A stretch of 64,000 bases of DNA from Herbaspirillum sp. Sphag64. GTDB lineage: Bacteria; Pseudomonadota; Gammaproteobacteria; Burkholderiales; Burkholderiaceae_D. The notes under the pieces were generated by a model. That model had not been told where the DNA came from, ran no database searches, and saw only the letters and a program-made list of their open reading frames with translations. This document shows, in pieces, positions 9,586-19,233 of the stretch; within the stretch, counting starts at the first letter, position 1; every line of letters begins with the position of its first letter. The translations under genes were made by a program, and so were the position numbers. The DNA lies in assembly GCF_014192645.1 (NCBI RefSeq), contig NZ_JACHYE010000001.1, positions 564,350-628,349 of the forward strand, written 5' to 3'.

Positions 9586-10515
9586 TCAACCCAACTGCTT
9601 AACCAATTCCGGCACAATCTCAAACAAGTCACCGACGATGCCGTAATCGGCCACCGAGAAAATCGGTGCTTCTTCATCCTTGTTGATGGCGACGATGACC
9701 TTCGAATCCTTCATCCCCGCCAGATGCTGAATCGCACCCGAAATACCGATAGCGATATACAGTTGTGGCGCAACGATCTTGCCGGTCTGACCGACCTGCC
9801 AATCATTGGGAACATAGCCGGCATCAACCGCAGCACGGGAAGCACCCATTGCAGCGTTGAGCTTGTCGGCCAGCGGCTCCAGAATCTTGAAGCTGTCAGC
9901 CGAACCCATGCCACGACCACCAGAAACGATGATCTTCGCTGCGGTCAGTTCAGGACGATCCGATTTGGCCACTTCACGCGCCACAAAACGTGATTTGCCG
10001 GAATCTGCTACCGCAGGAATCGCCTCGACTGGCGCACTACCACCGCCAGCGGCGGCATCGAATCCGGTTGTACGTACCGTGATCACCTTGACGCTGTCGG
10101 TCGACTGTACGGTCGCAATCGCATTGCCGGCATAGATGGGACGCTCAAATGTGTCCGCGCTATCCACCTTGGTGATTTCGGAGATTTGCGCAACATCCAG
10201 CTTCGCCGCAACGCGCGGCAGAATATTCTTGCCGTAGGCCGTTGCAGGTGCCAGCACATGGCTGTAATCCTTGGCGATAGCCAATGCCTGCTCGGCGACG
10301 TTTTCTGCCAGACCATCGGCAAATTGTGGCGCATCCGCCAACAGGACCTTGGTCACGCCTGCGATCTGCGCAGCAGCATCTGCCGCTGCTTTCGCGTTGT
10401 GGCCTGCGATGAGGATATGAACGTCACCGCCAGCTTGCGCTGCGGCGGTAACGGTATTGAGAGTGCTGCCCTTGAGGCTCAGATTGTCGTGTTCTGCAAT
10501 GACGAGTGCTGTCAT
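9586..10515 (-). CDS. etfA: Electron transfer flavoprotein, alpha subunit
   Basis: 309 residues, normal length. EtfA binds FAD and, with EtfB, carries electrons from acyl-CoA dehydrogenases to ETF-quinone oxidoreductase. The FAD-binding C-terminal half is clear (VSGGRGMGS, ASRAAVDAGYVPNDWQVGQTGK, LYIAIGISGAIQHLAGMKDSKVIVAINKDEEAPIF, ending in ADYGIVGDLFEIVPEL). It lies 31 bases after etfB and is surely co-transcribed with it. AAGGA sits before the ATG. Confidence 0.97.
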   Translation of the reverse strand: MTALVIAEHDNLSLKGSTLNTVTAAAQAGGDVHILIAGHNAKAAADAAAQIAGVTKVLLADAPQFADGLAENVAEQALAIAKDYSHVLAPATAYGKNILPRVAAKLDVAQISEITKVDSADTFERPIYAGNAIATVQSTDSVKVITVRTTGFDAAAGGGSAPVEAIPAVADSGKSRFVAREVAKSDRPELTAAKIIVSGGRGMGSADSFKILEPLADKLNAAMGASRAAVDAGYVPNDWQVGQTGKIVAPQLYIAIGISGAIQHLAGMKDSKVIVAINKDEEAPIFSVADYGIVGDLFEIVPELVKQLG

Positions 10516-10546
10516 GATCTTTTCCTTGATGTCGCTACGATGGCGC

Positions 10547-11302
10547 TTAGATGACTTTGGCTTCGGTCTTCAGCTTGGCAACCAGGGTTGCCACGTCGGG
10601 CACCTTGACGCCAGCGCTACGCTTGGCTGGCTCAGCCACCTTCAGTGTTTTCACGCGCGGAGTGACATCAACACCGATATCTTCAGGCTTGATGATATCG
10701 AGCGTCTTTTTCTTGGCCTTCATGATGTTGGGCAACGTCACATAGCGTGGCTCATTGAGACGCAAGTCGGTGGTCACAATGGCAGGCAAAGTCAACGATA
10801 GTGTTTCCAGACCTCCATCGACTTCGCGGGTGACGCTGACCTGACCATCTTCCACCACAACTTTCGAGGCAAAGGTGGCTTGCGGCCAACCCAGCAGCGC
10901 TGCCAGCATCTGACCGGTCTGATTGCTGTCATCATCGATGGCCTGCTTGCCGAGAATGATCAGCTGTGGCTGCTCCTTATCGGCCAGCGCCTTCAACAGC
11001 TTGGCCACAGCCAGTGGCTGCAGGTCCAGTTCCGCAGGTGTTTCCACCAGAATGCCGCGATCTGCACCAATGGCCATCGCAGTGCGCAGGGTTTCCTGGC
11101 ATTGTGTGACACCGCAGGAAACGGCGATGACTTCAGTCACCTTACCAGCCTCTTTCAGGCGGGTTGCTTCTTCCACTGCAATTTCATCGAACGGGTTCAT
11201 CGACATCTTGACGTTAGCGATGTCAACACCGCTGCCATCGGATTTGACGCGTACTTTGACGTTGTAATCCACTACCCGCTTCACGGGAACTAATACTTTC
11301 AT
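10547..11302 (-). CDS. etfB: Electron transfer flavoprotein, beta subunit
   Basis: 251 residues; EtfB holds AMP and forms the heterodimer with EtfA. Recognisable are [20 protein letters not shown] at the start, [18 protein letters not shown], the GADRGILVE loop and the [16 protein letters not shown] block. The recognition-loop region near residues 190-200 ([18 protein letters not shown]) is where ETF docks with its dehydrogenases. AAGGA lies before the ATG. A near-perfect palindrome at 11327-11342 just upstream is a likely operator. Confidence 0.97.
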   Translation of the reverse strand: MKVLVPVKRVVDYNVKVRVKSDGSGVDIANVKMSMNPFDEIAVEEATRLKEAGKVTEVIAVSCGVTQCQETLRTAMAIGADRGILVETPAELDLQPLAVAKLLKALADKEQPQLIILGKQAIDDDSNQTGQMLAALLGWPQATFASKVVVEDGQVSVTREVDGGLETLSLTLPAIVTTDLRLNEPRYVTLPNIMKAKKKTLDIIKPEDIGVDVTPRVKTLKVAEPAKRSAGVKVPDVATLVAKLKTEAKVI

Positions 11303-11326
11303 CGCCTGGTCCTTGGAAAAATCGAA

Positions 11327-11358
11327 TTGACGTATACGTAAACTGAGTCGTGATTATA
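11327..11358 (-). promoter_or_regulatory. Promoter -10 box and palindromic operator of etfB
   Basis: On the minus strand a perfect TATAAT (11358-11353) has no good -35 partner. Directly after the expected start point is the 16-base near-palindrome 11327-11342, reading TTGACGTATACGTAAA on the plus strand, with only one mismatched pair. Its ACGT..ACGT core and TT/AA flanks resemble, from memory, the sites reported for LiuR, a MerR-family repressor of branched-chain and fatty-acid degradation genes. A repressor sitting just downstream of the -10 box is the simplest reading (inference). Confidence 0.5.
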
Positions 11359-11566
11359 AAAGCAAATCAGACCGACCACTGAAATTTAGCACGATCGTTC
11401 TTTTTAATGACTGAAGCATACACACTAAATCGCCACAGCGAAAGACCCTTGAGGGGATTTTTGAGCGATTTTTCAGCATTGCAAATAAGCAATGACGAGA
11501 ATGCAGCCTTAACCTCGGAAGGCTCGCAATTTTATAGGCTAAGCAGAGCCCGGCAAGTTATGCCGA

Positions 11567-12325
11567 CTATGCCGACTTCAGGATGCCAACGTAATGGCGA
11601 GTCAACGCTTCGAGGTCGTGCCCTGCCAGTGGAAACGCAATTGCGCGCTGCACACCTCGCGGAAAATACGCCAACAATCGCTGCCATGACGAATCATCCT
11701 CATCAACAGCAACCGTCTCCAATGTCTCCCCATTTTTCTTCACGGATGAGCAGTGCACATACATCACATGCCTGGCCAGAATACGTGCAGCCAACTCTGG
11801 ATCCACACCACGCCAATGCCAGTCACCCATGTTAAAACTCATCCCCACTGCGACACCAGTTCCGGAGCAGACTGCCAGAAAATTGGCGATGGCATCAAGC
11901 TTGCCACCGTGGCTGCTACGGTCATTCTCAATTAACAATGGCACTGGTGCCTGCGCGACAAAGCGGGAACATTCCAGCATATCGCTGAGCGGAGAAAAAT
12001 CACCCAGAGATAGCTTGACGTAGCGACACCCAAGTTGCTGCGCCTCCAGCATGAGCTCATCAAGCTGGTCACGCGCAACAGAACCATTCGGCTGAAACAG
12101 AACAAGTGGCGCAGCATAAACCGAAAACAAACGATGTTCATCGAGCAAGCTGCGCAATTGAACCAAATCCGGCGACGGCGGAAGCAGTTGCCGATCAATC
12201 TCAACACCGGAAGCTCCTGCAGCGGCGATGATGGAGATCAGATGATCATGTCCCACTTCGCGCACAAACTCTGCACCATAGGAGGAAGAAGTAACGACAA
12301 TCGGCGCTGTCAGCGACGCTTTCAT
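11567..12325 (-). CDS. Sugar phosphate isomerase/epimerase-like TIM-barrel protein
   Basis: 252 residues with the pattern of the xylose-isomerase-like TIM-barrel (AP endonuclease 2) superfamily: GVEIDRQLL, YAAPLVLF, YVKLSLGDF, LLIENDRSSHGGK, VGMSFNMGDWHWRGV and MYVHCSSV. Metal-binding positions are suggested by the Glu in VEID, the Glu in IEND and the His in YVHC. The substrate is unknown. The frame extends to a TTG at 12358, but the ATG at 12325 gives a better N-terminus; neither has a strong ribosome site. The gene is 264 bases upstream of etfB and on the same strand. Confidence 0.75.
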   Translation of the reverse strand: MKASLTAPIVVTSSSYGAEFVREVGHDHLISIIAAAGASGVEIDRQLLPPSPDLVQLRSLLDEHRLFSVYAAPLVLFQPNGSVARDQLDELMLEAQQLGCRYVKLSLGDFSPLSDMLECSRFVAQAPVPLLIENDRSSHGGKLDAIANFLAVCSGTGVAVGMSFNMGDWHWRGVDPELAARILARHVMYVHCSSVKKNGETLETVAVDEDDSSWQRLLAYFPRGVQRAIAFPLAGHDLEALTRHYVGILKSA

Positions 12326-12758
12326 TGCACTGCAAAAAGCAAGAAGGGGGAAACGCAACCGGGATCGGCCAGGTCAATGGATGTGAACAAGCAGGTCAAG
12401 ACAAACATCTTCTCTCCTCCCGTCAATTCGCGACGTCACAGCAAGCAGTTGGCAAGCCTTCCGGGAGCGAGCAATAAACGAATCAAGGAGCACCTTTATC
12501 AGGTCGCTATACACGGCTGTGATCTGCTGTTGTCCCACTCCAATGCATTCGGCTTTGCGAATGCATTTTTATTATTTATTCGTTATTGATTTTAATCTGC
12601 TGTTGCCAGACTCAGGGCATAAGATAAAAGCCGCATGCCATTCTCAAAAGTACGACAACCCTTACCTCTTTCCCGGCAACAGATTGCAAGATAACAGTAC
12701 GTAAAAAATTTGGCAAAAAAACTGTTGAAAACTCTAAAAAACAACAAAATACAAAATC
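12326..12758. other. Non-coding gap with an orphan plus-strand terminator
   Basis: 433 bases between the epimerase-like gene and fdsD, with no convincing coding frame. The notable element is the plus-strand terminator at 12542-12575, although no plus-strand gene ends there. The stretch next to fdsD (12690-12758) is T-rich on the minus strand but has no stem. Confidence 0.5.
12542..12575 (+). terminator. Orphan intrinsic terminator, possible sRNA end
   Basis: A perfect 10-bp stem AATGCATTCG (12542-12551) with CGAATGCATT (12558-12567), a 6-base loop and then TTTATTATTT. All features of a plus-strand intrinsic terminator are present, yet both neighbouring genes run leftward. A short RNA starting near 12480 would fit; TTGGCA at 12449 is a possible -35 box with a poor -10. 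Confidence 0.6.
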
Positions 12759-12995
12759 TCACGCGTCGCAAACCTGCAACTCTACGCCATGCGTTCTGAC
12801 GGCCTCAAGCACGATCTCACTGAGTTGTGCACCGCCATCTTGTTCAACGTATTGAAGCAATGCACGCCGCATGCGCGGCTCCCAGAAACGTTTGATATGC
12901 ATAGCCAGATCCTTGGTCGCTTCCTGGCGATCCGGCATGGTCGAAAAGAAGGCGCCGATTTGGTTCGCCATCTTGATCAAATGCGCTATGTTCAT
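12759..12995 (-). CDS. fdsD: NAD-dependent formate dehydrogenase, delta subunit
   Basis: A 78-residue small protein matching FdsD: MNIAHLIKMANQIGAFF at the start and HIKRFWEPRMRRALLQYV in the middle, the block that identifies the family. FdsD is a small component of the soluble FdsABGD formate dehydrogenase and is reported to aid assembly or stability of the complex. It is the last gene of the fds operon, with AAAGGA before the ATG. Confidence 0.92.
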   Translation of the reverse strand: MNIAHLIKMANQIGAFFSTMPDRQEATKDLAMHIKRFWEPRMRRALLQYVEQDGGAQLSEIVLEAVRTHGVELQVCDA

Positions 12996-13047
12996 GATCT
13001 TTCCTTTGCAGCTCTGACTACGTTAACTTTTCCCAAGCGCAACCATC

Positions 13048-13887
13048 TCACTCCAACCGTTGTGCCCCTGCATAAACAACGTGCCCCTGGCGCCGTACAA
13101 AGCCGACCAGCGTGACGCCCGTCTCTTGCGCCAGCCGGATGGCAAGTGCAGTCGGCGCCGAAATAGCAGCAATGAAGCCGATCCCGACGGTCGCAGCCTT
13201 TTGCACCATTTCATAACTGGCGCGACTGGTGATGATGGCAGCACCTGCGCCGAGATCATGCTTTGCTTGGGTTAGTGCACCGATCAACTTGTCGAGTGCG
13301 TTGTGACGACCAACATCTTCCCGCACCATGATGAGGGTACCATCGGCGGCAAGCCATGCCGCAGCATGTGTGGCTCCGGTTGCCTGCTGCAATTGCTGCT
13401 GCGCCTGCATCGCGTCGAGCGCTGCATGCAGAGTACTTGCTGAAAACCGCAAGTTTTCACTACCAACTGGAGGTGGATGTCGCACCGCCTGCGCAAGTGT
13501 TTCTGCGCCGCACAAGCCGCATCCGGTGCGACCAGTCAAATTACGACGCTGCTCCTTGAGCGCAACAAAACGCTCGGTCGCGATGCGCATCTGCACCTGA
13601 ATTCCCTCTGCGCCAGGAACGATCTCGCATTCGTAAAGCTCGCTCGGATCACGCAAAATGCCCTCGGTGAGCGAAAAACCAAGTGCAAAATCTTCCAGAT
13701 CGGCAGGTGTTGCCATCATGACGGCATGAGAAATCCCGTTGTACTCAAGAGCAATCGGCACCTCTTCCGCAACGACATCCTGTCGTGGCTCACATAGGCC
13801 ATCACGCCACTTCTCGACCGCTACAGCGGTCGAGGTAGGAAAGTCAGCCGCCTCTGCGCTGATCGGAGCCATTGTGCATGCACTCAT
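13048..13887 (-). CDS. fdhD: Formate dehydrogenase accessory sulfurtransferase FdhD (FdsC)
   Basis: 279 residues. FdhD transfers sulfur from the IscS desulfurase to the molybdenum cofactor before it is inserted into formate dehydrogenase. The catalytic Cys pair lies in GRTGCGLCGAETL, the CxxC loop of the family. The SRASYEMVQKAA and VREDVGRHNALDKLIG blocks are also typical. It sits between fdsA and fdsD, the position of fdsC in Cupriavidus. The frame runs to the ATG at 13887, which has AAGGTG before it. The first ~25 residues look unstructured. Confidence 0.95.
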   Translation of the reverse strand: MSACTMAPISAEAADFPTSTAVAVEKWRDGLCEPRQDVVAEEVPIALEYNGISHAVMMATPADLEDFALGFSLTEGILRDPSELYECEIVPGAEGIQVQMRIATERFVALKEQRRNLTGRTGCGLCGAETLAQAVRHPPPVGSENLRFSASTLHAALDAMQAQQQLQQATGATHAAAWLAADGTLIMVREDVGRHNALDKLIGALTQAKHDLGAGAAIITSRASYEMVQKAATVGIGFIAAISAPTALAIRLAQETGVTLVGFVRRQGHVVYAGAQRLE

Positions 13888-13959
13888 TGATTCACCTTCA
13901 AAATACTATTGCGAGTAGCGCACTGCACGACAAGGACCCAGATACGATCAACACCCGGA

Positions 13960-16839
13960 TTACTTGGTGACCAGCACATCCGGCGCGACCGCATCGCCTT
14001 GCAGCAGATCCAGTTGCTGCTTGTGAAACCGTTGATATTCCTGCTGCCACTCTGATGGCTGCGACACCGGCATCACCTGGACCGCTGTTACCTTGTACTC
14101 AGGGCAATTGGTCGCCCAATCCGAATTGTCGGTCGTAATCACATTGGCACCCGACTCCGGAAAGTGGAAGGTGGTGTACACCACGCCCGGCTGCACCCGC
14201 TCCGTGACAGTGGCCCGCAGCACTGTCTGTCCGGCACGTGATTCAATGCCAACCCAGTCATCTTGCCGAATGCCTCGATCTTCGGCGTCATGGGGATGGA
14301 TCTCCAGCCGGTCTTCACTGTGCCATTGCGAGTTTTCAGTACGCCTTGTCTGCGCACCCACATTATATTGCGACAGAATGCGACCGGTCGTCAGGATCAG
14401 CGGATAGCGCTGGGTCACTTTTTCTTCAGAGGCAAAGTACTGGGTATTGATGAACTTGCCCTTGCCGCGTACGAAAGCACCAATATGCATGATCGGCGTT
14501 CCTTCCGGTGCCGCTTCGTTGCATGGCCACTGCAGGCTGCCCATACGCTCAAGCTTGTCGTAACTGACACCGTGAAAACTAGGCGTCAGTGCGGCAATTT
14601 CATCCATGATTTCAGATGGATGCTGATATGACATTGGATAGCCTAATGCTGCCGCCAATGCAACAGTGACTTCCCAGTCAGACTTACCTGACTTCGCAGG
14701 CATGACTTTACGCACACGAGAAATACGCCGCTCCGCATTGGTGAATGTGCCATCCTTTTCGAGGAAAGACGAACCCGGCAAAAATACGTGTGCATATTTC
14801 GCGGTCTCGTTGAGGAACAAGTCCTGCACCACAATACACTCCATCGATTCCAATGCCGCTGCCACATGCTGCGTGTTGGGATCAGACTGGACAATATCTT
14901 CACCTTCGCAATACAGGCCCTTGAAGCTGCCATCAAGCGCCGCTTCGAACATATTGGGAATACGCAAACCAGGCTCCGGATTCAGCGTGACACCCCAAGC
15001 CTGCTCAAACAGGGAGCGCGTAGTCGAATCAGAAATATGCCGGTAACCCGGCAGCTCATGCGGGAATGAGCCCATATCGCAGGAACCCTGCACGTTGTTC
15101 TGACCTCGCAACGGATTCACGCCAACACCCTCGCGCCCGACATTGCCAGTGGCCATCGCCAGGTTGGCAATACCCATCACCATGGTTGATCCCTGCGCAT
15201 GTTCAGTCACGCCCAGACCGTAGTAAATGGCACCGTTGCCACCAGTGGCAAACAAGCGCGCAGCACCGCGAATCTCGGCTGCAGGAACGCCACTGATGGC
15301 TTCCATTGCTTCCGGCGAATTGTCTGGCCGTAATACAAATTCTTTCCACGCTGTATAAGACTGCACATCACAACGTTCGAGAATATAGTCTTCCTTTTGC
15401 AAGCCTTCTGACAATATCGCATGTGCCAGCGCCGTGATCACAGCAACGTTGGTGCCTGGGCGCAGCTTGAGATGAAAATCAGCCTCAATATGTGGTGACT
15501 TGACCATTTCGGTAGTACGCGGGTCGATCACGATCAACTTCGCACCTTGGCGCAGCCGACGTTTCATCTGCGACGCAAATACAGGATGCGCTGCAGCCGG
15601 ATTGGCACCAATGATCATCACCACATCCGATTTCATGACGGAATCAAACGTCTGCGTACCAGCAGACTCACCCAAGGTTTGCTTCAGACCATAACCGGTC
15701 GGTGAATGACAGACGCGCGCGCAGGTGTCGACATTGTTGTTGCCGAAGGCAGCACGCACGAGCTTCTGGACCAGATAGGTTTCTTCATTGGTACAACGCG
15801 ATGAGGTGATGCCGCCAATCGAATCCTTGCCATGCTTTTGCTGAATCCGGCGGAATTCGCTGGCGGCATAGGAGAGTGCTTCTTCCCATGACACTTCTCG
15901 CCAGGGATCGGTGATCTTGCTGCGGATCATCGGTGTGGTAATACGGTCTTTGTGGGTTGCATAGCCCCAGGCAAATCTTCCCTTGACGCAGGAATGCCCA
16001 TGATTGGCCTGGCCATCCTTGGCAGGCACCATACGCACCACCTGATTACCTTTCATCTCGGCCTTGAACGAGCAGCCAACCCCACAGTAGGCGCAGGTTG
16101 TGGTCACGCTATGTTCAGCCTGCCCCAGCATGATCACAGTCTTCTCGGTCAGAGTCGCAGTCGGACAAGCCTGCACACAAGCGCCACAAGAGACGCACTC
16201 CGATTCCATAAAGCTTTCCATCTGACCAGCTGAGACGCGGGACTCGAAACCGCGGCCGTTGATCGTCAGTGCAAACGTACCTTGGGTTTCTTCACAAGCA
16301 CGCACACAGCGATTACAGACAATGCATTTGGACGGATCATAGGTAAAGTAGGGATTAGATTCATCTTTCTTCATCGCCAGATGATTCTCGCCCTCATCAC
16401 CATAGCGCACCTCACGCAAGCCAACCGTACCAGCCATATCCTGCAACTCGCAGTTGCCATTGGTAGGGCAAGTCAGACAATCCAGAGGATGGTCCGAGAT
16501 GTAAAGCTCCATCACGCCACGCCGGATATCAGCCAGTTTCGGCGTTTGAGTCTGTACTTTCATACCGGATTCGCAAGGCGTGGTGCAAGAGGCCGGATAG
16601 CCTTTCATGCGACGCCCATCCTTGCCCTCAATCTCCACCAGACAGAGCCGGCACGAGCCAAATGGCTCCAGACTATCGGTTGCACACAGCTTGGGCACGT
16701 TGATCCCAGCCTCCACAGCAGCACGCATCACAGATGTACCTGCTGGCACGGTGACACTGACGCCATCTATTTCCAACGTAACTTGCTGCTCCGAGACACG
16801 TGCAGGCGTGCCGTAATCGATTCCATTGAGCTGATTCAT
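13960..16839 (-). CDS. fdsA: NAD-dependent formate dehydrogenase, alpha (catalytic) subunit
   Basis: 959 residues. The molybdenum subunit oxidises formate to CO2 in the cytosol. Domains in order: a [2Fe-2S] ferredoxin-like domain (Cys in CRLCLVEI), a NuoG-like His-Cys region (DCLTCPTNGNCELQ), two [4Fe-4S] motifs (CIVCNRCVRACEE and CVSCGACVQACP), the cofactor-domain cluster CAYCGVGC...CVKGRFAW, and the bis-MGD catalytic domain. The molybdenum ligand is Cys at about residue 376 in ARVCHSPT, so this is a non-selenium enzyme. The C-terminal MGD-binding domain ends near residue 930. AGGAG precedes the ATG. It follows fdsB by 37 bases. Confidence 0.97.
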   Translation of the reverse strand: MNQLNGIDYGTPARVSEQQVTLEIDGVSVTVPAGTSVMRAAVEAGINVPKLCATDSLEPFGSCRLCLVEIEGKDGRRMKGYPASCTTPCESGMKVQTQTPKLADIRRGVMELYISDHPLDCLTCPTNGNCELQDMAGTVGLREVRYGDEGENHLAMKKDESNPYFTYDPSKCIVCNRCVRACEETQGTFALTINGRGFESRVSAGQMESFMESECVSCGACVQACPTATLTEKTVIMLGQAEHSVTTTCAYCGVGCSFKAEMKGNQVVRMVPAKDGQANHGHSCVKGRFAWGYATHKDRITTPMIRSKITDPWREVSWEEALSYAASEFRRIQQKHGKDSIGGITSSRCTNEETYLVQKLVRAAFGNNNVDTCARVCHSPTGYGLKQTLGESAGTQTFDSVMKSDVVMIIGANPAAAHPVFASQMKRRLRQGAKLIVIDPRTTEMVKSPHIEADFHLKLRPGTNVAVITALAHAILSEGLQKEDYILERCDVQSYTAWKEFVLRPDNSPEAMEAISGVPAAEIRGAARLFATGGNGAIYYGLGVTEHAQGSTMVMGIANLAMATGNVGREGVGVNPLRGQNNVQGSCDMGSFPHELPGYRHISDSTTRSLFEQAWGVTLNPEPGLRIPNMFEAALDGSFKGLYCEGEDIVQSDPNTQHVAAALESMECIVVQDLFLNETAKYAHVFLPGSSFLEKDGTFTNAERRISRVRKVMPAKSGKSDWEVTVALAAALGYPMSYQHPSEIMDEIAALTPSFHGVSYDKLERMGSLQWPCNEAAPEGTPIMHIGAFVRGKGKFINTQYFASEEKVTQRYPLILTTGRILSQYNVGAQTRRTENSQWHSEDRLEIHPHDAEDRGIRQDDWVGIESRAGQTVLRATVTERVQPGVVYTTFHFPESGANVITTDNSDWATNCPEYKVTAVQVMPVSQPSEWQQEYQRFHKQQLDLLQGDAVAPDVLVTK

Positions 16840-16876
16840 GACAACAACTCCTAACTATGACAGGGAATGGCTAGCC

Positions 16877-18439
16877 TCAGGCAGCGTGTTGGGCAGGTGG
16901 GGCCACACCGAAATCTTCGGGGAAATGGTTCAAGGCAGACAGCACCGGATAAGGCGTCATGCCTCCCATGGCACACAGTGAACCATTGAGCATGGTGTCA
17001 CACAGATCGCGCAGAAGATGCACTTGCTGCGGGCGGTTCTCGTTGGCGACGATGCGATCGATCACCTCCACACCGCGCGTTGACCCAATCCGGCAAGGGG
17101 TGCATTTGCCACAGGACTCAATCGCGCAAAACTGCATCGCGTAACGCGCTTGCTGTGCCATGTCGACCCCCTCATCAAACACAACCAGCCCACCGTGGCC
17201 TACCATGGCACCAATTGCGGCGAAGGCCTCATAGTCCAGTGGCGTATCAAACTGTTGCTGTGGCATATAGGCACCTAGCGGCCCGCCGACCTGCACTGCC
17301 CTGATTGGTCTGCCACTGGCACTGCCACCACCGAAATCCTCAAGAAGTTGACGCAGGGTCAGCCCGAACGCCTTCTCGACCAATCCGCCATAGCGAATAT
17401 TGCCCGCCAGTTGAAACGGCAAGGTGCCGTGTGACCGGCCAACGCCATAGTTCTTGTAGAAAGTCGCACCACGTGCCATCACGATCGGGACCGTGGCCAA
17501 TGTAATGACATTGTTGATGACGGTCGGTTTGTCGAACAATCCCTGTAATGCTGGCAGCGGTGGCTTTGCCCGCACCATGCCACGACGACCCTCGATACTT
17601 TCCAGCAAGGCGGTTTCTTCGCCGCAGATGTAGGCGCCGGCACCAACTCGCACCTCAAGCAGAAAAGCCTTGCCACTGCCAAGAATATTGTTCCCTAGAT
17701 AGCCCGCTGCTGCTGCCACAGCAATTGCTTCGTTGAGTGCTGCAATGGCATAAGGATATTCTGAGCGAACATAGATATAACCCCTCGTTGCCCCAACCGC
17801 GATACCGGCAATGGTCATGCCTTCAATCAGAACAAATGGATCATCCTCCATCACCATGCGGTCAGAGAAGGTACCGGAGTCGCCTTCATCGGCATTGCAG
17901 ACGATGTACTTCTGGCTGGACTGGGCACCAGCGACAGTCTTCCATTTGATACCTGTTGGAAAGGCTGCACCTCCCCGACCCCGCAACCCTGAATCGAGCA
18001 CTTCCTGGATAATGCCGTCGCCGCTCATGCCCAGCGCACGCCTGAGACCTGCATACCCCTCATGCGCAACATAGTCCTCCAGCGATATCGGGTCAGTAAT
18101 GCCGACACGCGCAAAGGTCAAGCGCTCTTGATTTTTCAGGTAGCCGATTTCCTCAGTCAGGCCACATCCAAGGGCATGCGAATGTCCTTGCAACATGCCA
18201 GCATCGAACAAGCCTGGCACATCGGACGGCGTTACCGGCCCATATGCCACGCGCCCTTGTGGCGTTACCACTTCGACCAGCGGTTCGAGCCAGAACATGC
18301 CGCGCGAACCATTGCGCACCAGATGCATATCAACGCCCCGTCGCTCGGCTTCCTGCATGATAGCTGCCGCAACAGCATCTGCTCCCAAAGCAATCGCTGC
18401 GGAGTCGCGCGGTACATAGACAGTCACGGGGAGACTCAT
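16877..18439 (-). CDS. fdsB: NAD-dependent formate dehydrogenase, beta subunit (NuoF-like)
   Basis: 520 residues. This subunit holds FMN and the NAD+ site and passes electrons from the iron-sulfur chain to NAD+. The FMN loop GLRGRGGAAFPTGIKW, the NAD/FMN block GAYICGEETALLESIEGRRG and the [4Fe-4S] motif ESCGKCTPCRIG are all present. An N-terminal thioredoxin-fold extension of about 120 residues is normal for FdsB. The start overlaps the fdsG stop by four bases (ATGA), indicating translational coupling. Confidence 0.97.
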   Translation of the reverse strand: MSLPVTVYVPRDSAAIALGADAVAAAIMQEAERRGVDMHLVRNGSRGMFWLEPLVEVVTPQGRVAYGPVTPSDVPGLFDAGMLQGHSHALGCGLTEEIGYLKNQERLTFARVGITDPISLEDYVAHEGYAGLRRALGMSGDGIIQEVLDSGLRGRGGAAFPTGIKWKTVAGAQSSQKYIVCNADEGDSGTFSDRMVMEDDPFVLIEGMTIAGIAVGATRGYIYVRSEYPYAIAALNEAIAVAAAAGYLGNNILGSGKAFLLEVRVGAGAYICGEETALLESIEGRRGMVRAKPPLPALQGLFDKPTVINNVITLATVPIVMARGATFYKNYGVGRSHGTLPFQLAGNIRYGGLVEKAFGLTLRQLLEDFGGGSASGRPIRAVQVGGPLGAYMPQQQFDTPLDYEAFAAIGAMVGHGGLVVFDEGVDMAQQARYAMQFCAIESCGKCTPCRIGSTRGVEVIDRIVANENRPQQVHLLRDLCDTMLNGSLCAMGGMTPYPVLSALNHFPEDFGVAPPAQHAA

Positions 18440-18915
18440 GATGTACCTCGCTTTGCTTGCAGAAGCTGCTCGAATTTGCTCGTACTGACGCGAGCATGCA
18501 ACTCACCGTCGAAGGTCAGGTTCGGACCACAGGCGCACAGCCCGAGGCAATACACCGGCTCCAGCGTGAATTGACCATCTTTCGTTGTTTCATGAAATTG
18601 GCAACCGAGCAAACTCTCGGCATGTTTTGCGAGCGCCTCGGAGCCGACTGACTGACAAGCCTCGGCCCGACATATCTGGACGACATGGCGCCCGGGTGGC
18701 TGCTGTCGAAAATGGTGATAAAAGGAAATAACGCCATGCACTTCCGCGCGTGAGACGTTGAGTGCATCGGCAATCATCGGCACGGCATCGGCGGGAACAA
18801 AACCGACTGCCTCTTGAATTCCGTGCAAAATCGGCAACATTGCGCCCTGCAAGCCACTGCGCTCGGCTATGACTTGTTGTACCGCGCCAATATCGAAAGG
18901 CTGCTGTCTGTTCAT
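18436..18915 (-). CDS. fdsG: NAD-dependent formate dehydrogenase, gamma subunit (NuoE-like)
   Basis: 159 residues. It carries one [2Fe-2S] cluster on a thioredoxin-like fold; the four ligands are in CRAEACQSVG and CLGLCACGP. The N-terminal helical bundle (LPILHGIQEAVGFVPADAVPMIADALNVSRAEVHGVISFYHHFR) is typical of NuoE/FdsG. First gene of the dehydrogenase operon, with GGGAG before the ATG. It follows the oxalate/formate-type carrier on the same strand. Confidence 0.96.
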   Translation of the reverse strand: MNRQQPFDIGAVQQVIAERSGLQGAMLPILHGIQEAVGFVPADAVPMIADALNVSRAEVHGVISFYHHFRQQPPGRHVVQICRAEACQSVGSEALAKHAESLLGCQFHETTKDGQFTLEPVYCLGLCACGPNLTFDGELHARVSTSKFEQLLQAKRGTS

Positions 18916-19233
18916 CGTCTGGTCTCCCGCTACACTACTGACTCAAGCCGGCGATGCTTTGTTTTTTTGCCGGCACTCAAACAGTCTTTGTAGTGCTCAG
19001 ATCCTTGATGAATCAAACCGGACTTCAATGGCGCAGCAGGCACCACCTATTCCAGGTACAGACAAGAGAGATAAAACAGACTTCATGTTCTCCCTGCCTA
19101 CAAATACTCATCGGGTCGGACCAGAACACTACTTATTCATCCCGGGGGGCCAAATAGGCGTACCACCCCGGCTTGCTACTTGTTTCTGCCATGCATCAGT
19201 ACGATGAATGGCAGAACAAACCAACGCTGGGCA
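18916..19233. other. Gap between the OFA carrier and fdsG
   Basis: 318 bases without a credible gene. If the fds operon has its own promoter it must lie here, but I see no clear -35/-10 pair and no terminator for the carrier gene, so read-through from the carrier into fdsG is possible. GCCGGC is repeated at about 18949 and 18970 around a T-rich stretch, without obvious meaning. Confidence 0.4.

Noticed and set aside
18949-18975. GCCGGC pair around a T-rich stretch as a terminator
   Set aside because: A six-base self-palindrome repeated by chance; no stem followed by a T tract in either direction fits gene ends here.
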